Source of the DNA: Eubacteriaceae bacterium
GTDB taxonomy: Bacteria > Bacillota > Clostridia > Eubacteriales > Anaerofustaceae
NCBI GenBank assembly: GCA_017531485.1
Contig: JAFXKY010000005.1
Location: forward strand, 1-39,258
DNA: 39,258 nucleotides
Direction of reading: 5' to 3'
Shown here: one piece after another, positions 1 through 8,481 of the stretch
Layout of the letters: each line of letters begins with the position of its first letter
Numbering within the stretch: position 1 is the stretch's first letter
The notes under the pieces: model-generated
The model's database searches: none
What the model saw: only the letters and a program-made list of their open reading frames with translations
Told to the model about the DNA's origin: nothing
Made by a program: the position numbers and the translations under genes

Positions 1-2
1 CA

Positions 3-80
3 GCCGCCGCGCGAAAGCTTTGCTTTCGCGGCAAAGTGGCTTTGCCACTTTGCGGGCCGTGCGAAGCACGGCTCGGCGGC
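3..80. repeat. Cloverleaf-like cluster of three triloop hairpins
   Basis: An outer 7-bp stem (3-9 with 74-80) encloses three adjacent perfect hairpins. The first pairs 10-18 with 22-30 (loop TTT), the second 31-40 with 44-53 (loop TTT), and the third 56-62 with 66-72 (loop GAA). Each apex has the form GC-NNN-GC, although the stem sequences differ. No coding sequence is present. The position at the window edge suggests a dispersed repeat at which assembly stopped; this is inference. The structure is directly visible, but its function is not known to me. Confidence 0.85.
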
Positions 81-97
81 GGGGGTGGCGGGCGGGG
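81..97 (+). other. G-rich tract, possible G-quadruplex
   Basis: Directly after the hairpin cluster the plus strand carries G runs of 5, 2, 3 and 4 separated by single T or C bases, followed by ATA. One run has only two Gs, so quadruplex formation is uncertain. A similar tract in the opposite orientation closes the window at 39238-39258. Confidence 0.5.
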
Positions 98-102
98 ATA
101 AT

Positions 103-129
103 AAAAAAGCTTTGAGCATTGCTCAAAGC
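103..129 (-). terminator. Rho-independent terminator of the EamA pair
   Basis: A perfect 9-bp stem (109-117 with 121-129, loop ATT) is followed on the minus strand by TTTTTTAT. It lies 23 bases beyond the stop of the EamA gene ending at 153, so it should end that transcript. Its GC-ATT-GC apex has the same build as the three hairpins to its left. Confidence 0.85.
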
Positions 130-152
130 ATCATTGTAAAATTATGTAAATA

Positions 153-1037
153 CTACTCCTGACTCTTTCTCAAAAACTCAAGCTTAGTTTCAGAAATAAT
201 TATTGCCACAAAGATAAGTACAAACCCCGTTAACATCTTGAACGTGACTTTCTCTTTATAAAAGATAACCGAAAATATTACCCCAAAAACAGATTCAAGC
301 GAGAGCAGTATGCTCGCCGCGGACGGAGATGTGTATTTCTGCCCGAAACTCTGAAGTAACAGGCAGGTCGCCGTCGCAAAACAAATGAGATACCCGAGTT
401 CAAGAACAGTATCAAGAGGAAAACTTGTTGGAAATTCTTCAAACAATATTCCAAGCAACCATGAATACACCGCCGCTGTCATGAACTGAACAATCGTAAG
501 AACGACCGGATCACCTTCCTTTGAGAACGCTGCCGTAGCTATCATATGAACGGCAAAGAAGAATCCACCGACGAGTGTGAGGATATCCCCTTTTCCCATT
601 GTAAGACTTCCGTCAAGGCTGACAAGTCCTATTCCTGCGATACACATGACTGCTGCGAAGAAATTAAACTTGTCCGGACGATCCTTTCCGAGAAAAAAAG
701 ATAAAAACGGCACAAATACGCAATACACAGCTGTAAGAAACGCATTTTTCCCCGGTGTGGTGTCAAGAAGACCCCACGTCTGGAAACAATACGCAAAGAA
801 AAGCGCCGAACCCATTATAATGCCATGCTTTACGTAAGTGAAATTCATTTTTCTGACATTTTTGTTGAATATTACGCTGAGGAGGATGCTTGCGCCGGTA
901 AAACGAATTGCAAGAAGATAATTCGTCGGTATAGATGCGGTAGCATTCTTCATTATTACAAACGATCCGCCCCAGATGAGCGTCGCCGTCAGAAGTGCCA
1001 GATGTGGAAGATGCGATTTCGTCATATCCTTTTTCAT
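153..1037 (-). CDS. EamA/DMT-family transporter (second copy of tandem pair)
   Basis: This 294-residue membrane protein has about ten hydrophobic segments and two EamA halves, the usual length for the drug/metabolite transporter superfamily. The first half begins near residue 12 with the family-typical LIWGGSFV stretch, and the second near residue 150. It is closely similar by eye along its whole length to the adjacent upstream gene at 1034-1948, sharing the MKKDM start and the IPTNYLLA and LQSFGQ stretches. Its start codon overlaps the stop of that gene by four bases, so the two are translationally coupled. A terminator follows at 103-129. Substrates of EamA proteins span metabolites and amino acids and cannot be predicted here. 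The pair probably arose by tandem duplication. Confidence 0.9.
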   Translation of the reverse strand: MKKDMTKSHLPHLALLTATLIWGGSFVIMKNATASIPTNYLLAIRFTGASILLSVIFNKNVRKMNFTYVKHGIIMGSALFFAYCFQTWGLLDTTPGKNAFLTAVYCVFVPFLSFFLGKDRPDKFNFFAAVMCIAGIGLVSLDGSLTMGKGDILTLVGGFFFAVHMIATAAFSKEGDPVVLTIVQFMTAAVYSWLLGILFEEFPTSFPLDTVLELGYLICFATATCLLLQSFGQKYTSPSAASILLSLESVFGVIFSVIFYKEKVTFKMLTGFVLIFVAIIISETKLEFLRKSQE

Positions 1038-1948
1038 GCCTTCACCTTTTCAGCTTCTGTTACGCTTTCTTTACTTAAAAATGCCAACTTCGTTTCAGAT
1101 ACTACTATTGAGAAAAATATCAATACAAATCCCGCAATCATCTTCAACGTAACTTTTTCCTTATAAAATATCACTGAGAATAACACTCCGAATACGGATT
1201 CAAGCGAAAGAATGAGGCTCGCCGAGGATGCTGTTGTGTAAGTCTGACCGAAGCTCTGAAGGAGAAGACATCCTGCCGTTGCAAAGACGATAAGATATCC
1301 CAGTTCGAGGATCGTATCTGTACCGAAACCCGTGGGGAACGTTTCAAATGATATGGCCATTATCCACGTATACACCGCGGCAGTCATAAACTGAACTATT
1401 GTAAGAGTAACGAAATCCGCACCTTTCTTACCGGTAAACATGGCGATAGTTATCATATGTACCGCAAAGAAAAATCCGCCGACAAGCGTCCATACATCTC
1501 CCCTTGATATATACATTCCGCCTTCGATACTTACGAGACCTATTCCGGCAATACACGCTCCTGCAGCTATAAAATTATATTTATCGATCTTTTCTTTTCC
1601 GTACAAATACGCAATAAACGGGACGACCACGCAATAAACCGCCGTAAGAAAAGCGGATTTACCCGGTGTTGTATCTTTCAGGCCGATCGTCTGAAACGTA
1701 TACGCAAGAAAAAGAGCAGTCCCCATAACAGAACCGTGCTTTAAATAAGTCTTATTGATTTTTCTTGCACTTTTATTAAATATTACCGATAATATAATAC
1801 TTGCACCGGTAAAACGGAATGCAAGCAGATAATTCGTCGGAATCGAGTCCGTGGCATTTTTCATCATTACGTATGAGCCACCCCAGATCACTGTCGCAAG
1901 AACAAGTGCCATCTTAGGTATATTTGAGTGGAGCATATCTTTTTTCAT
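1034..1948 (-). CDS. EamA/DMT-family transporter (first copy of tandem pair)
   Basis: This 304-residue protein has ten predicted membrane segments and duplicated EamA domains (about residues 12-140 and 150-290). It is the upstream member of a tandem pair, and most residues match the downstream copy by eye. The C-terminus is slightly longer and charged (FLSKESVTEAEKVKA). An AGGTAA sequence 6-7 bases before the ATG is only a modest ribosome binding site. The gene follows the PrsA-like lipoprotein gene with a 72-base gap that contains a hairpin at 1966-1992, so it may be read through from that gene or use its own unseen promoter. The two copies may form a heteromeric pair or have diverged substrates; neither can be decided from sequence. 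Confidence 0.9.
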   Translation of the reverse strand: MKKDMLHSNIPKMALVLATVIWGGSYVMMKNATDSIPTNYLLAFRFTGASIILSVIFNKSARKINKTYLKHGSVMGTALFLAYTFQTIGLKDTTPGKSAFLTAVYCVVVPFIAYLYGKEKIDKYNFIAAGACIAGIGLVSIEGGMYISRGDVWTLVGGFFFAVHMITIAMFTGKKGADFVTLTIVQFMTAAVYTWIMAISFETFPTGFGTDTILELGYLIVFATAGCLLLQSFGQTYTTASSASLILSLESVFGVLFSVIFYKEKVTLKMIAGFVLIFFSIVVSETKLAFLSKESVTEAEKVKA

Positions 1949-1965
1949 ATTTTATTACCTGTACA

Positions 1966-1992
1966 AAGGCTATCCGTTATTCGGATAGCCTT
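1966..1992 (-). terminator. Probable weak terminator after the foldase gene
   Basis: A perfect 11-bp stem (1966-1976 with 1982-1992, loop TTATT) lies 28 bases beyond the stop of the foldase gene. On the minus strand it is followed by only TTTGT, so termination may be partial and allow read-through into the EamA pair. Confidence 0.55.
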
Positions 1993-2020
1993 ATCTGTCT
2001 TATTGATTTTTCAATCCGGA

Positions 2021-3433
2021 TTATCTTCCGGCAACGTCTGAGTCGATTTTGACATCATATTTTTCGTAGAGATATTTTACGAGAAGCTCTACAGGTGTAA
2101 TTCTGAAATCTCCTTCTTCGTCTTCGTATGTGCTGAGGAGATTATCAATATGTGACTGACCGAAATATTCGATGTGATCAGCTTTGTAGTCCTCGTAAAC
2201 TTCATCTTTTGCTGATTCGAATGTTGTTTCTGTGATATTTGATTCGTAAACATATACAATATGTGTACCGAACTCAGTATCACACATTCCGATCTCGCCT
2301 GCCTTGAGTCCGAACGCACAATCCTCAAATTCGTCAACCATCTTGCCTCTTCCGAATTCACCAAGGTCTGTAGCCTCTCTTACTTTTTCATCTTTGCCGT
2401 ATTTTTCATATACAGCCATGAATCCGTCCGCAGTTTTTCCTGTTTCGTCATACATACTCTGTGCAAAATCTTTATCTTCTGTAAGAATATGATATGCTTT
2501 TACAGTTGATTTGTCGTATTTATCGATAGATGTTTCGTAGTAAGTTTTGAGTTCCGCATCCGTGAATTCTGCGTCATCACCGAATTTGTTAAGGATAACA
2601 TCCTGGGCAGCAAGTGCATTTACCATAAATACTACAGCTTCGTCGATCTGTGTATCTGTAAGGAAGAAGATCTCTTTTGCTGCACTGCGCAGACCATAAA
2701 GGTCAAGCATTGAAATGGAGCTTTCCATTTCAGTAATGGTTTCCTGCGGGATTTCGAGGTTATTGTCTTTTACGTACTGAAGTGATTTTGCACCTGTCAT
2801 CATATAAGTATACATCTTTGAATAGAACGCATCTGTATCATACGGGTCTCCGTCTGCACTCATAAGATAATTTGCAAGTACGTAATAATAGAATGTTGAC
2901 ATCGGGATCTTCGTTTCGCCTACAGTTGCAGCGATAGTCGTACCGAAAGAATTGTCAAGATTCTTAGTCTGGAACGGTCTTACGTAATCGAGAAGAGTAA
3001 GTTTTTCTTCAGCAATAGCATTGATATCTTCTTCTTTATAACCGTATTTTTTAAGCACTTTATCTTTGTCTTCGAGGGAATCGATCTTGTCCATAAGCTC
3101 AGTTACTGATTTGCTGATAGTTTCCGTGTCCGGTTCAGCACCGTTTGCAATGCAGTCTTCCCTGAGGACAAGTCTTAAAATGTACTCATCAAACATCCCG
3201 AGTTTGTAGGATTCCATTTCAGCATCAGTTCCGGTAATGGGTGAACCATAAACTTCCTGTCTGAAAAGATAGAATGTGTAAAAATCATTGAAGTCGCTCT
3301 TTAAGTATTCAACTCCGTTAACTGTTGCGACAACTGCCGTTGCGTCTTTTTCTTCGTTAAGAACGCATCCCGCAAAGCTGAAAAGCATTAAAACAACCAG
3401 CATAATTGCGGAAATTCTTTTAATAGATCTCAT
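2021..3433 (-). CDS. PrsA/SurA-like peptidyl-prolyl isomerase lipoprotein
   Basis: This 470-residue protein starts with a basic, hydrophobic signal sequence ending in a lipobox (FAGC, lipidated Cys23), so it should be anchored on the outer face of the cytoplasmic membrane. The N-terminal half resembles the SurA/trigger-factor-type chaperone region. Residues about 320-415 form a parvulin rotamase domain (VKAYHILTE, GEFGRGKMVDEFEDCAFGLKAGE and GTHIVYV stretches, split here into short pieces). The usual role is folding of exported proteins. The ATG is preceded by a GGAGG site 6 bases upstream. A promoter lies at 3550-3578, overlapping the end of mfd. Placement after pth-mfd recurs in Clostridia. 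The name prsA is plausible but orthology to Bacillus PrsA was not tested. Confidence 0.88.
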   Translation of the reverse strand: MRSIKRISAIMLVVLMLFSFAGCVLNEEKDATAVVATVNGVEYLKSDFNDFYTFYLFRQEVYGSPITGTDAEMESYKLGMFDEYILRLVLREDCIANGAEPDTETISKSVTELMDKIDSLEDKDKVLKKYGYKEEDINAIAEEKLTLLDYVRPFQTKNLDNSFGTTIAATVGETKIPMSTFYYYVLANYLMSADGDPYDTDAFYSKMYTYMMTGAKSLQYVKDNNLEIPQETITEMESSISMLDLYGLRSAAKEIFFLTDTQIDEAVVFMVNALAAQDVILNKFGDDAEFTDAELKTYYETSIDKYDKSTVKAYHILTEDKDFAQSMYDETGKTADGFMAVYEKYGKDEKVREATDLGEFGRGKMVDEFEDCAFGLKAGEIGMCDTEFGTHIVYVYESNITETTFESAKDEVYEDYKADHIEYFGQSHIDNLLSTYEDEEGDFRITPVELLVKYLYEKYDVKIDSDVAGR

Positions 3434-3549
3434 TTTTTCCTCCGTTGTAGTAGAATTTGTGGAATTACCACCAATGCCTGCAATATTTCACACAATACCC
3501 ATAAGGCATCCCAAAGCAGGCAATTATTTCTCTGCAATCCATAAATGTT

Positions 3550-3578
3550 ATTATACCAAAAATATTACTCTTTGGGAA
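3550..3578 (-). promoter_or_regulatory. Sigma-A-type promoter of the foldase gene
   Basis: On the minus strand a TTCCCA -35 (3573-3578) and a perfect TATAAT -10 (3550-3555) are separated by 17 bases. The -35 element lies partly in the region just beside the mfd stop. It would drive the lipoprotein gene starting at 3433. Confidence 0.6.
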
Positions 3579-6500
3579 TAATATTTTTCACCAATTCCAT
3601 ACAAAAACGAATATTATTTTTCTGTTTATTCTTCACGACCGCGAAGATCGGATATTTTGAGTTTTTCCTCAGCTTCACAATGTATTTCTTATCCGCCAGC
3701 AGGCTCAGAATATTCGGATCGAACTTCGAAGCGTCTTCATATTCTATGAAATACATCTCTTCGCTTTCCCTGATCTTACTGATCCCTGCTTTCGAGGCAA
3801 GAGCTTTCAGAAGAGCGATCCTGAGAAGGTTTTCCACGCTGTCCGGAATGTCTGAGAATCGGTCCGTGATATTATCCGCAACATCATCGAAATCTTCCTC
3901 CGAAGTGATAGCAGCAATACGTTTATATACTTCGATACGGTCAAGCTCTCCTTCGATATAATCCTGCGGAATGAATGCGTTGACTACAAGATCGATCTCC
4001 GTTTCTATCGGACGGACAACATTCGCTTCTTCACCGAGCTCATCAGCAACCGCTTCCTGCAACATACGGCAGTACATTTCATAACCGACATTCGCAAAAT
4101 GTCCATGCTGATTTGCACCGAGGAGATTTCCCGCACCTCTTATCTGCAAATCCCTCATGGCGATCTTGAAGCCCGAACCGAACTTTGTGAATTCTTTCAT
4201 GGCGCCGAGCCTTTTTTGCGCGATCTCGCTGATCTGCTTATCTTTTGCGTAAAGCATATAGCAATATCCCTGTCGCGAGCCGCGTCCGACTCTGCCACGG
4301 AGCTGGTAAAGCTGAGAAAGTCCGAGTTTGTCGGCATCCTCGATTATCATTGTGTTGGCATTCATGATATCAATGCCGTTTTCAATAATGGAAGTTGAGA
4401 CAAGTATATCAAACTCCTTGTTAAGGAAGGACACGATGATCCTTTCGAGTTCCTTTTCTTCCATTTGTCCGTGTGCAAAAACTACTCTTCCTTCCGGAAC
4501 AAGCTCAGAAACCCGCAAAGCACATTCCTCAATGTCTTTGACCTTATTATGCAGGAAAAATACCTGTCCGCCTCTTTCGAGCTCTGTAGTCAGCGCCTGC
4601 TTTATCACGCTTTCATCATATTCCATTACGTATGTCAATACGGGAAGTCTTTCGGCAGGAGCTTCTTCGATCGTTGAAATATCCCTTATTCCCGAAAGGG
4701 ACATGTGAAGCGTTCTGGGAATAGGCGTTGCGCTGAGAGAAAGTGTGTCAACGTCCTGCTTCATAAGCTTCAGTTTATCTTTATGCGCAACTCCGAAACG
4801 CTGTTCCTCGTCAATAATAAGAAGACCGAGATCCTTGAACTCAACATCCTTTGAAAGGATGCGGTGAGTTCCGATAACGATTTCCGTGATTCCCCGCTTC
4901 AGATTTTCAGCAGTCTGTTTAAGCTGTTTGGAAGTTCTGAAACGGCTCATCATTTCAATCTTCACGGGATAATCCTTGAATCGTTCCGTGAAGTTGTTGT
5001 AATGCTGAAGAGCGAGGATGGTCGTCGGGGCAAGAACCGCGACTTGTTTGGAATCGAGGACGGCTTTGAATGCGGCACGGATGGCAACTTCCGTCTTTCC
5101 GAATCCTACATCTCCGCAGAGAAGTCTGTCCATAGGCGATGGTCTTTCCATATCGGATTTTATCTCACTCACAGCCTTCAGCTGATCATTCGTCGGCTCA
5201 TAAGGAAATTTTGCTTCAAATTCGCTCTGCCAGTCACTGTCTTCGCTGAACGCAAAACCCTTCATGTTTCTGCGGTTTGCGTACATAACCACATATTCCT
5301 TTGCAAGCTCCTTGACAGCTTTAGATACTTTTGTTTTCGTGTTTGCCCAGTCGTTACTGCCAAGGCGGTTGAGTCTGGGCGGTGCATCTGATGAGCCGAT
5401 ATATTTCTGCACGCGGTCCATATTTTCCGCCGGAACGTAAAGGACGTCGTCTTTAGCATAAGTGATCTTGAAATAATCCCTCATCACCCCTGCTGTGTTC
5501 ATTCGTTCAATTCCTTCATACCGACCGATGCCGTGCTTTTCATGCACGATATAATCCCCCGGAACTACATCAGAGAAGAACGTCTGCGTTTCCGCTTTCT
5601 TCTTTTTCTTTGGTTTCGGAAGTTCTCCGCCGAGAAACTCTCCTGCGGGAATGATGAGAACTTTCTTTTCAATGCTGTCGATTCCGGAATATATTTCCTC
5701 TTTTGCAAGACTGACGTTGCCCGGAGCGATCTTTGCGGGACGGATCCCGAAATTCTCAAGAAATCCCACAAGTGTCATATACTCATTATCCTGAGTATAC
5801 GTAAATATAACCTTATATCCGTCACTCAGATACATCGGCACCTGCTTCATAAGCGCCGACATATTTCCTTTATACGAAATGACATTTATGCAGTTCGCAC
5901 GGTATACTGTGTCAAACTGACAGTATTTAATACTTTCATCCGTGATCGTAACGACATAAAAATCCCTCTCCTTACACATGGAAACGATCTCTTCAAATGA
6001 ATAGAATATCTCCGCCTGCTTTGTATAGGCGAGAAAAGCGCTCTTCTGAAGAGTGAAGTCCGCCATGACTGAACGGTGCATATCCTTATAAGCTCTCTCA
6101 AGTGAAGGTTCGGAGAAGATGACAGGAGAATCTGCCATAAGCTCCATGATCGATAAAAGCTTCTTTGGTGAGTACATATAAAGGAGCCTGTTCTGATTGA
6201 CTGAAGAATGAGTAAGCTTTTCACGGAGAAAATTGTATTCCTCCCTTGCCTTTTCCTTGTCCTCACCTTTCAACTTTGAAATAAGCTTTTCTGCGTCTTT
6301 GTCGTAATTCAGAAATGCTTCGTTCGCTTCTTCTTCAGTCATTACGCTGTCCGTAAACGGAAGAATAAATACATCATCCACATTTCCCGTTGAAAGCTGA
6401 GTTGTCGGATCGAATGTCCTGATGCTGTCAACTTCGTCACCGAAAAATTCGATCCTCACAGGTTCGTTCATGTGCGGCGAAAAAATATCAATAATTCCGC

Positions 6501-6996
6501 CGCGGAGAGTGAATTGTCCCGATTCTTCAGTGCGGGCTTCACGGGTGTAACCGTAATTGATAAGTCTTTGCGCGAGATGGTCCGTATCGACTTCATCTCC
6601 CACCGAGATATTTAAAATATCTTCTTCACCGAAAAAAGCCCTCATTTCCGAAAGGGCAAAAATACTCAGAACGACGATCATTCTCTCTCCGCGGAGAGCT
6701 TTGTTTATTACTTTCAGTCTGTCTTTTGAAGACTCCCCGGAAAAGCTGTCGAGATACGAAAAATAAAGCCCTTCTCTCGGATAATATACAGCATCTTCAC
6801 CGACGTATTTTCCGAGCTTTACACTTACATTCTTCGCTTCAAGTTCATCAGAGCAAACAAACAATGCGCTCTTTCCCGAATTGTAAATATCCAGCGCAAG
6901 AAACATCTTGAAGTTTCTCTCCGCTGAATTTATGAGATAGGAATGTCTGCCTTCTTTCTTAAAATCAAACATTCCCAGTTCATGCAACAATGACAT
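3565..6996 (-). CDS. mfd: Transcription-repair coupling factor Mfd
   Basis: Mfd is a DNA translocase that removes stalled RNA polymerase and recruits UvrA to the lesion. The 1143-residue protein is full length for the family. In order it shows a UvrB-like N-terminal region, a CarD-type RNA-polymerase-interaction domain (about residues 480-580, with [16 protein letters not shown]), and a superfamily 2 helicase core with Walker [10 protein letters not shown] near 628-636 and DEEQ near 727. After these come the motif VI region (QLRGRVGRG) and the C-terminal TRCF domain. An AGGAGT site lies within the 3' end of pth, only two bases separate the genes, and the two are clearly co-transcribed. UvrB, its pathway partner, is encoded at 33570. 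Confidence 0.98.
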   Translation of the reverse strand: MSLLHELGMFDFKKEGRHSYLINSAERNFKMFLALDIYNSGKSALFVCSDELEAKNVSVKLGKYVGEDAVYYPREGLYFSYLDSFSGESSKDRLKVINKALRGERMIVVLSIFALSEMRAFFGEEDILNISVGDEVDTDHLAQRLINYGYTREARTEESGQFTLRGGIIDIFSPHMNEPVRIEFFGDEVDSIRTFDPTTQLSTGNVDDVFILPFTDSVMTEEEANEAFLNYDKDAEKLISKLKGEDKEKAREEYNFLREKLTHSSVNQNRLLYMYSPKKLLSIMELMADSPVIFSEPSLERAYKDMHRSVMADFTLQKSAFLAYTKQAEIFYSFEEIVSMCKERDFYVVTITDESIKYCQFDTVYRANCINVISYKGNMSALMKQVPMYLSDGYKVIFTYTQDNEYMTLVGFLENFGIRPAKIAPGNVSLAKEEIYSGIDSIEKKVLIIPAGEFLGGELPKPKKKKKAETQTFFSDVVPGDYIVHEKHGIGRYEGIERMNTAGVMRDYFKITYAKDDVLYVPAENMDRVQKYIGSSDAPPRLNRLGSNDWANTKTKVSKAVKELAKEYVVMYANRRNMKGFAFSEDSDWQSEFEAKFPYEPTNDQLKAVSEIKSDMERPSPMDRLLCGDVGFGKTEVAIRAAFKAVLDSKQVAVLAPTTILALQHYNNFTERFKDYPVKIEMMSRFRTSKQLKQTAENLKRGITEIVIGTHRILSKDVEFKDLGLLIIDEEQRFGVAHKDKLKLMKQDVDTLSLSATPIPRTLHMSLSGIRDISTIEEAPAERLPVLTYVMEYDESVIKQALTTELERGGQVFFLHNKVKDIEECALRVSELVPEGRVVFAHGQMEEKELERIIVSFLNKEFDILVSTSIIENGIDIMNANTMIIEDADKLGLSQLYQLRGRVGRGSRQGYCYMLYAKDKQISEIAQKRLGAMKEFTKFGSGFKIAMRDLQIRGAGNLLGANQHGHFANVGYEMYCRMLQEAVADELGEEANVVRPIETEIDLVVNAFIPQDYIEGELDRIEVYKRIAAITSEEDFDDVADNITDRFSDIPDSVENLLRIALLKALASKAGISKIRESEEMYFIEYEDASKFDPNILSLLADKKYIVKLRKNSKYPIFAVVKNKQKNNIRFCMELVKNIIPKE

Positions 6997-6998
6997 AA

Positions 6999-7628
6999 TT
7001 ACTCCTGTTTAACTTCAACTTCCCCTTCGGCAGGTTTCTTGTCCTCCGCAGGCTTTTCTTTTTTCTTCTTTTTCTCGTTGTAAAGATTCATTGCAGAGTC
7101 GATGCCGTTTGTGAGATATTCGTCGATGACCGAAGAGCATTTTACAACCACTTCATCAAGAACCTTTCTTTCCTCCTGAGGAATGTGTCCGAGAACGTAA
7201 CTGTAAAGCTCCATTTTCTTGTCATTACCCACACCGATGCGGACTCTCGGAAAATCTGTTGAATCGAGCTTGAGGACTATGTCCTTCATGCCGTTATGGG
7301 TTCCGCCGCTGCCTTTTTTTCTGATCTTGATAACTCCTACGTCGAACTCGATGTCATCGTGGAGAATAAGGATATTTTCCGTCGGAATGTCAAAATAATC
7401 TGCGAACGGTCGCACGCTGTCCCCGCTTAAATTCATAAAAGTCTGCGGCTTCAACAGAATCACTTTCTTTGAGTTTATAATACCCTGCGCATACAATCCG
7501 TCGAATTTGGTCTTGTCAAAAGATAAATTATTTTTCTTTGCAAAATAATCCACTGCATCAAAACCGATGTTGTGGCGGGTGTTTTCATACTGCTTGCCGG
7601 GATTGCCCAGCCCTACTATAAGATACAT
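6999..7628 (-). CDS. pth: Peptidyl-tRNA hydrolase
   Basis: The enzyme releases tRNA from peptidyl-tRNA that drops off the ribosome. The start MYLIVGLG is chosen at 7628 because a GGAGGA site lies 5 bases upstream and family members begin here; an in-frame upstream ATG at 7706 would add 26 unrelated residues. The protein has 209 residues. Family residues are in place: Asn9 (GLGNPG), His19 (TRHNIG), Asn66, Asp91 and Asn112. The last 25 or so residues form a lysine- and glutamate-rich tail (NEKKKKKEKPAEDKK) not found in the E. coli enzyme. The gene is the first of the pth-mfd unit. Confidence 0.97.
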   Translation of the reverse strand: MYLIVGLGNPGKQYENTRHNIGFDAVDYFAKKNNLSFDKTKFDGLYAQGIINSKKVILLKPQTFMNLSGDSVRPFADYFDIPTENILILHDDIEFDVGVIKIRKKGSGGTHNGMKDIVLKLDSTDFPRVRIGVGNDKKMELYSYVLGHIPQEERKVLDEVVVKCSSVIDEYLTNGIDSAMNLYNEKKKKKEKPAEDKKPAEGEVEVKQE

Positions 7629-7739
7629 TTTCTTCCTCCGCAAACTCAAAAATCGGCGCATATAGCGCCATATGGTAATTTTATCATATTTTTCTTTGCG
7701 TATCAACGGATTTTATGAGATTATGACAAATCACGACAC

Positions 7740-7830
7740 GTGAATCAAATTCACATCATTTATATTGACAGGACACAAAACGCGATATATAATACACTCA
7801 CAAACAGCATATCGAACAGATATTCGAATA
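7740..7830 (+). promoter_or_regulatory. Perfect consensus promoter with flanking palindromes
   Basis: TTGACA (7765-7770) and TATAAT (7788-7793) are separated by exactly 17 bases, matching the sigma-A consensus at every hexamer position. An inverted repeat (GTGAAT at 7740-7745, ATTCAC at 7749-7754) lies just upstream of the -35. A perfect 10-base palindrome, TATTCGAATA, lies at 7821-7830 in the transcribed leader. Both are candidate operators, which is inference. Transcription would start near 7800, giving a leader of about 75 bases. Confidence 0.8.
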
Positions 7831-7874
7831 AATAAATATATAAGTGATATATACTCACAAAGGAGGAATTAAAA

Positions 7875-8375
7875 ATGCAGGAAAGCACTAAAGCACGAAC
7901 AAGCCACAGCACAATCAAAAACGAAGAACTCAAAAGAATTCTTGAAAACATTTTCTATACAGAAGATCTCATTTCCGAACTTACCACCGAACGCGACAGC
8001 CTTAGGTTACTGCTTTCAAAAGAAGGGATCAGATATGAAGACGGAAAGTATGTCCTTCCGCCAAATGCATCTGAGCATGCAACAGCACTCGTTCACGAAG
8101 CGGACAAACTTGATGAGCATATCATCAGAAGCACAAAAAAAATTATTGCAAGACAACGCACAGCAACATCTCTTATCAACTCCGTGAAAGATTACCGCCT
8201 CAGACTTGTCCTCATCAAGAGATTTATCGACAACAAGCCCCTTGACGTGATCTCTTCGGAAATGGGATTTTCCGTACGACACACTCAGCGAATGATCAAA
8301 GAAGCGACGGAACTTATGGAAACAGCATATGAAAAAGAGAAAGAAAAACGATTATCACCCAAAGGCTTTGCCTAA
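7875..8375 (+). CDS. Sigma-70 region 4-like / DUF1492-type HTH regulator
   Basis: This 166-residue protein has a helical, charged N-terminal half (about residues 15-90, coiled-coil-like). The C-terminal helix-turn-helix (about 105-152) resembles sigma-70 region 4, with VKDYRLRLVLIKRFID, then LDVISSEMGFSVRHTQRMI. This arrangement matches small phage-type regulators of the DUF1492/ArpU kind, which I judged from pattern only. It probably binds DNA or RNA polymerase. An AGGAGG site lies 8 bases before the ATG. The gene is monocistronic, with its own consensus promoter and a bidirectional terminator, and no phage genes accompany it. It may be a phage remnant adopted by the host, or a host regulator of similar fold. 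Confidence 0.75.
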   Translation: MQESTKARTSHSTIKNEELKRILENIFYTEDLISELTTERDSLRLLLSKEGIRYEDGKYVLPPNASEHATALVHEADKLDEHIIRSTKKIIARQRTATSLINSVKDYRLRLVLIKRFIDNKPLDVISSEMGFSVRHTQRMIKEATELMETAYEKEKEKRLSPKGFA

Positions 8376-8384
8376 TGTATAAAT

Positions 8385-8407
8385 GGGCAGAATTGGTCAC
8401 TCTGCCC
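8385..8407 (+). other. Hairpin downstream of the HTH regulator gene
   Basis: A 7-bp GC-rich stem (8385-8391 with 8401-8407, 9-base loop) lies just past the regulator stop and ahead of the stronger terminator. No T run follows it directly, so it more likely stabilises the mRNA 3' end than terminates transcription. Confidence 0.4.
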
Positions 8408-8421
8408 GTCTCCTTCTAAAC

Positions 8422-8449
8422 AAAAGATGCGGCTTTTGCCGCATCTTTT
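8422..8449. terminator. Bidirectional terminator between convergent genes
   Basis: A 12-bp stem (8422-8433 with 8438-8449, loop TTTT) has A runs on one side and T runs on the other, so it works in both directions. It separates the plus-strand HTH gene from the minus-strand symporter gene. Confidence 0.9.
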
Positions 8450-8481
8450 GTATTGTATAGGAAACTTATGTAGCATAAAAA

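Noticed and set aside
4864-5391. 175-residue plus-strand reading frame
   Set aside because: It is antisense to the Mfd helicase core and has no family-like composition.
7760-7951. 63-residue hydrophobic minus-strand frame
   Set aside because: It crosses the consensus promoter and start of the plus-strand regulator gene and has no ribosome binding site.
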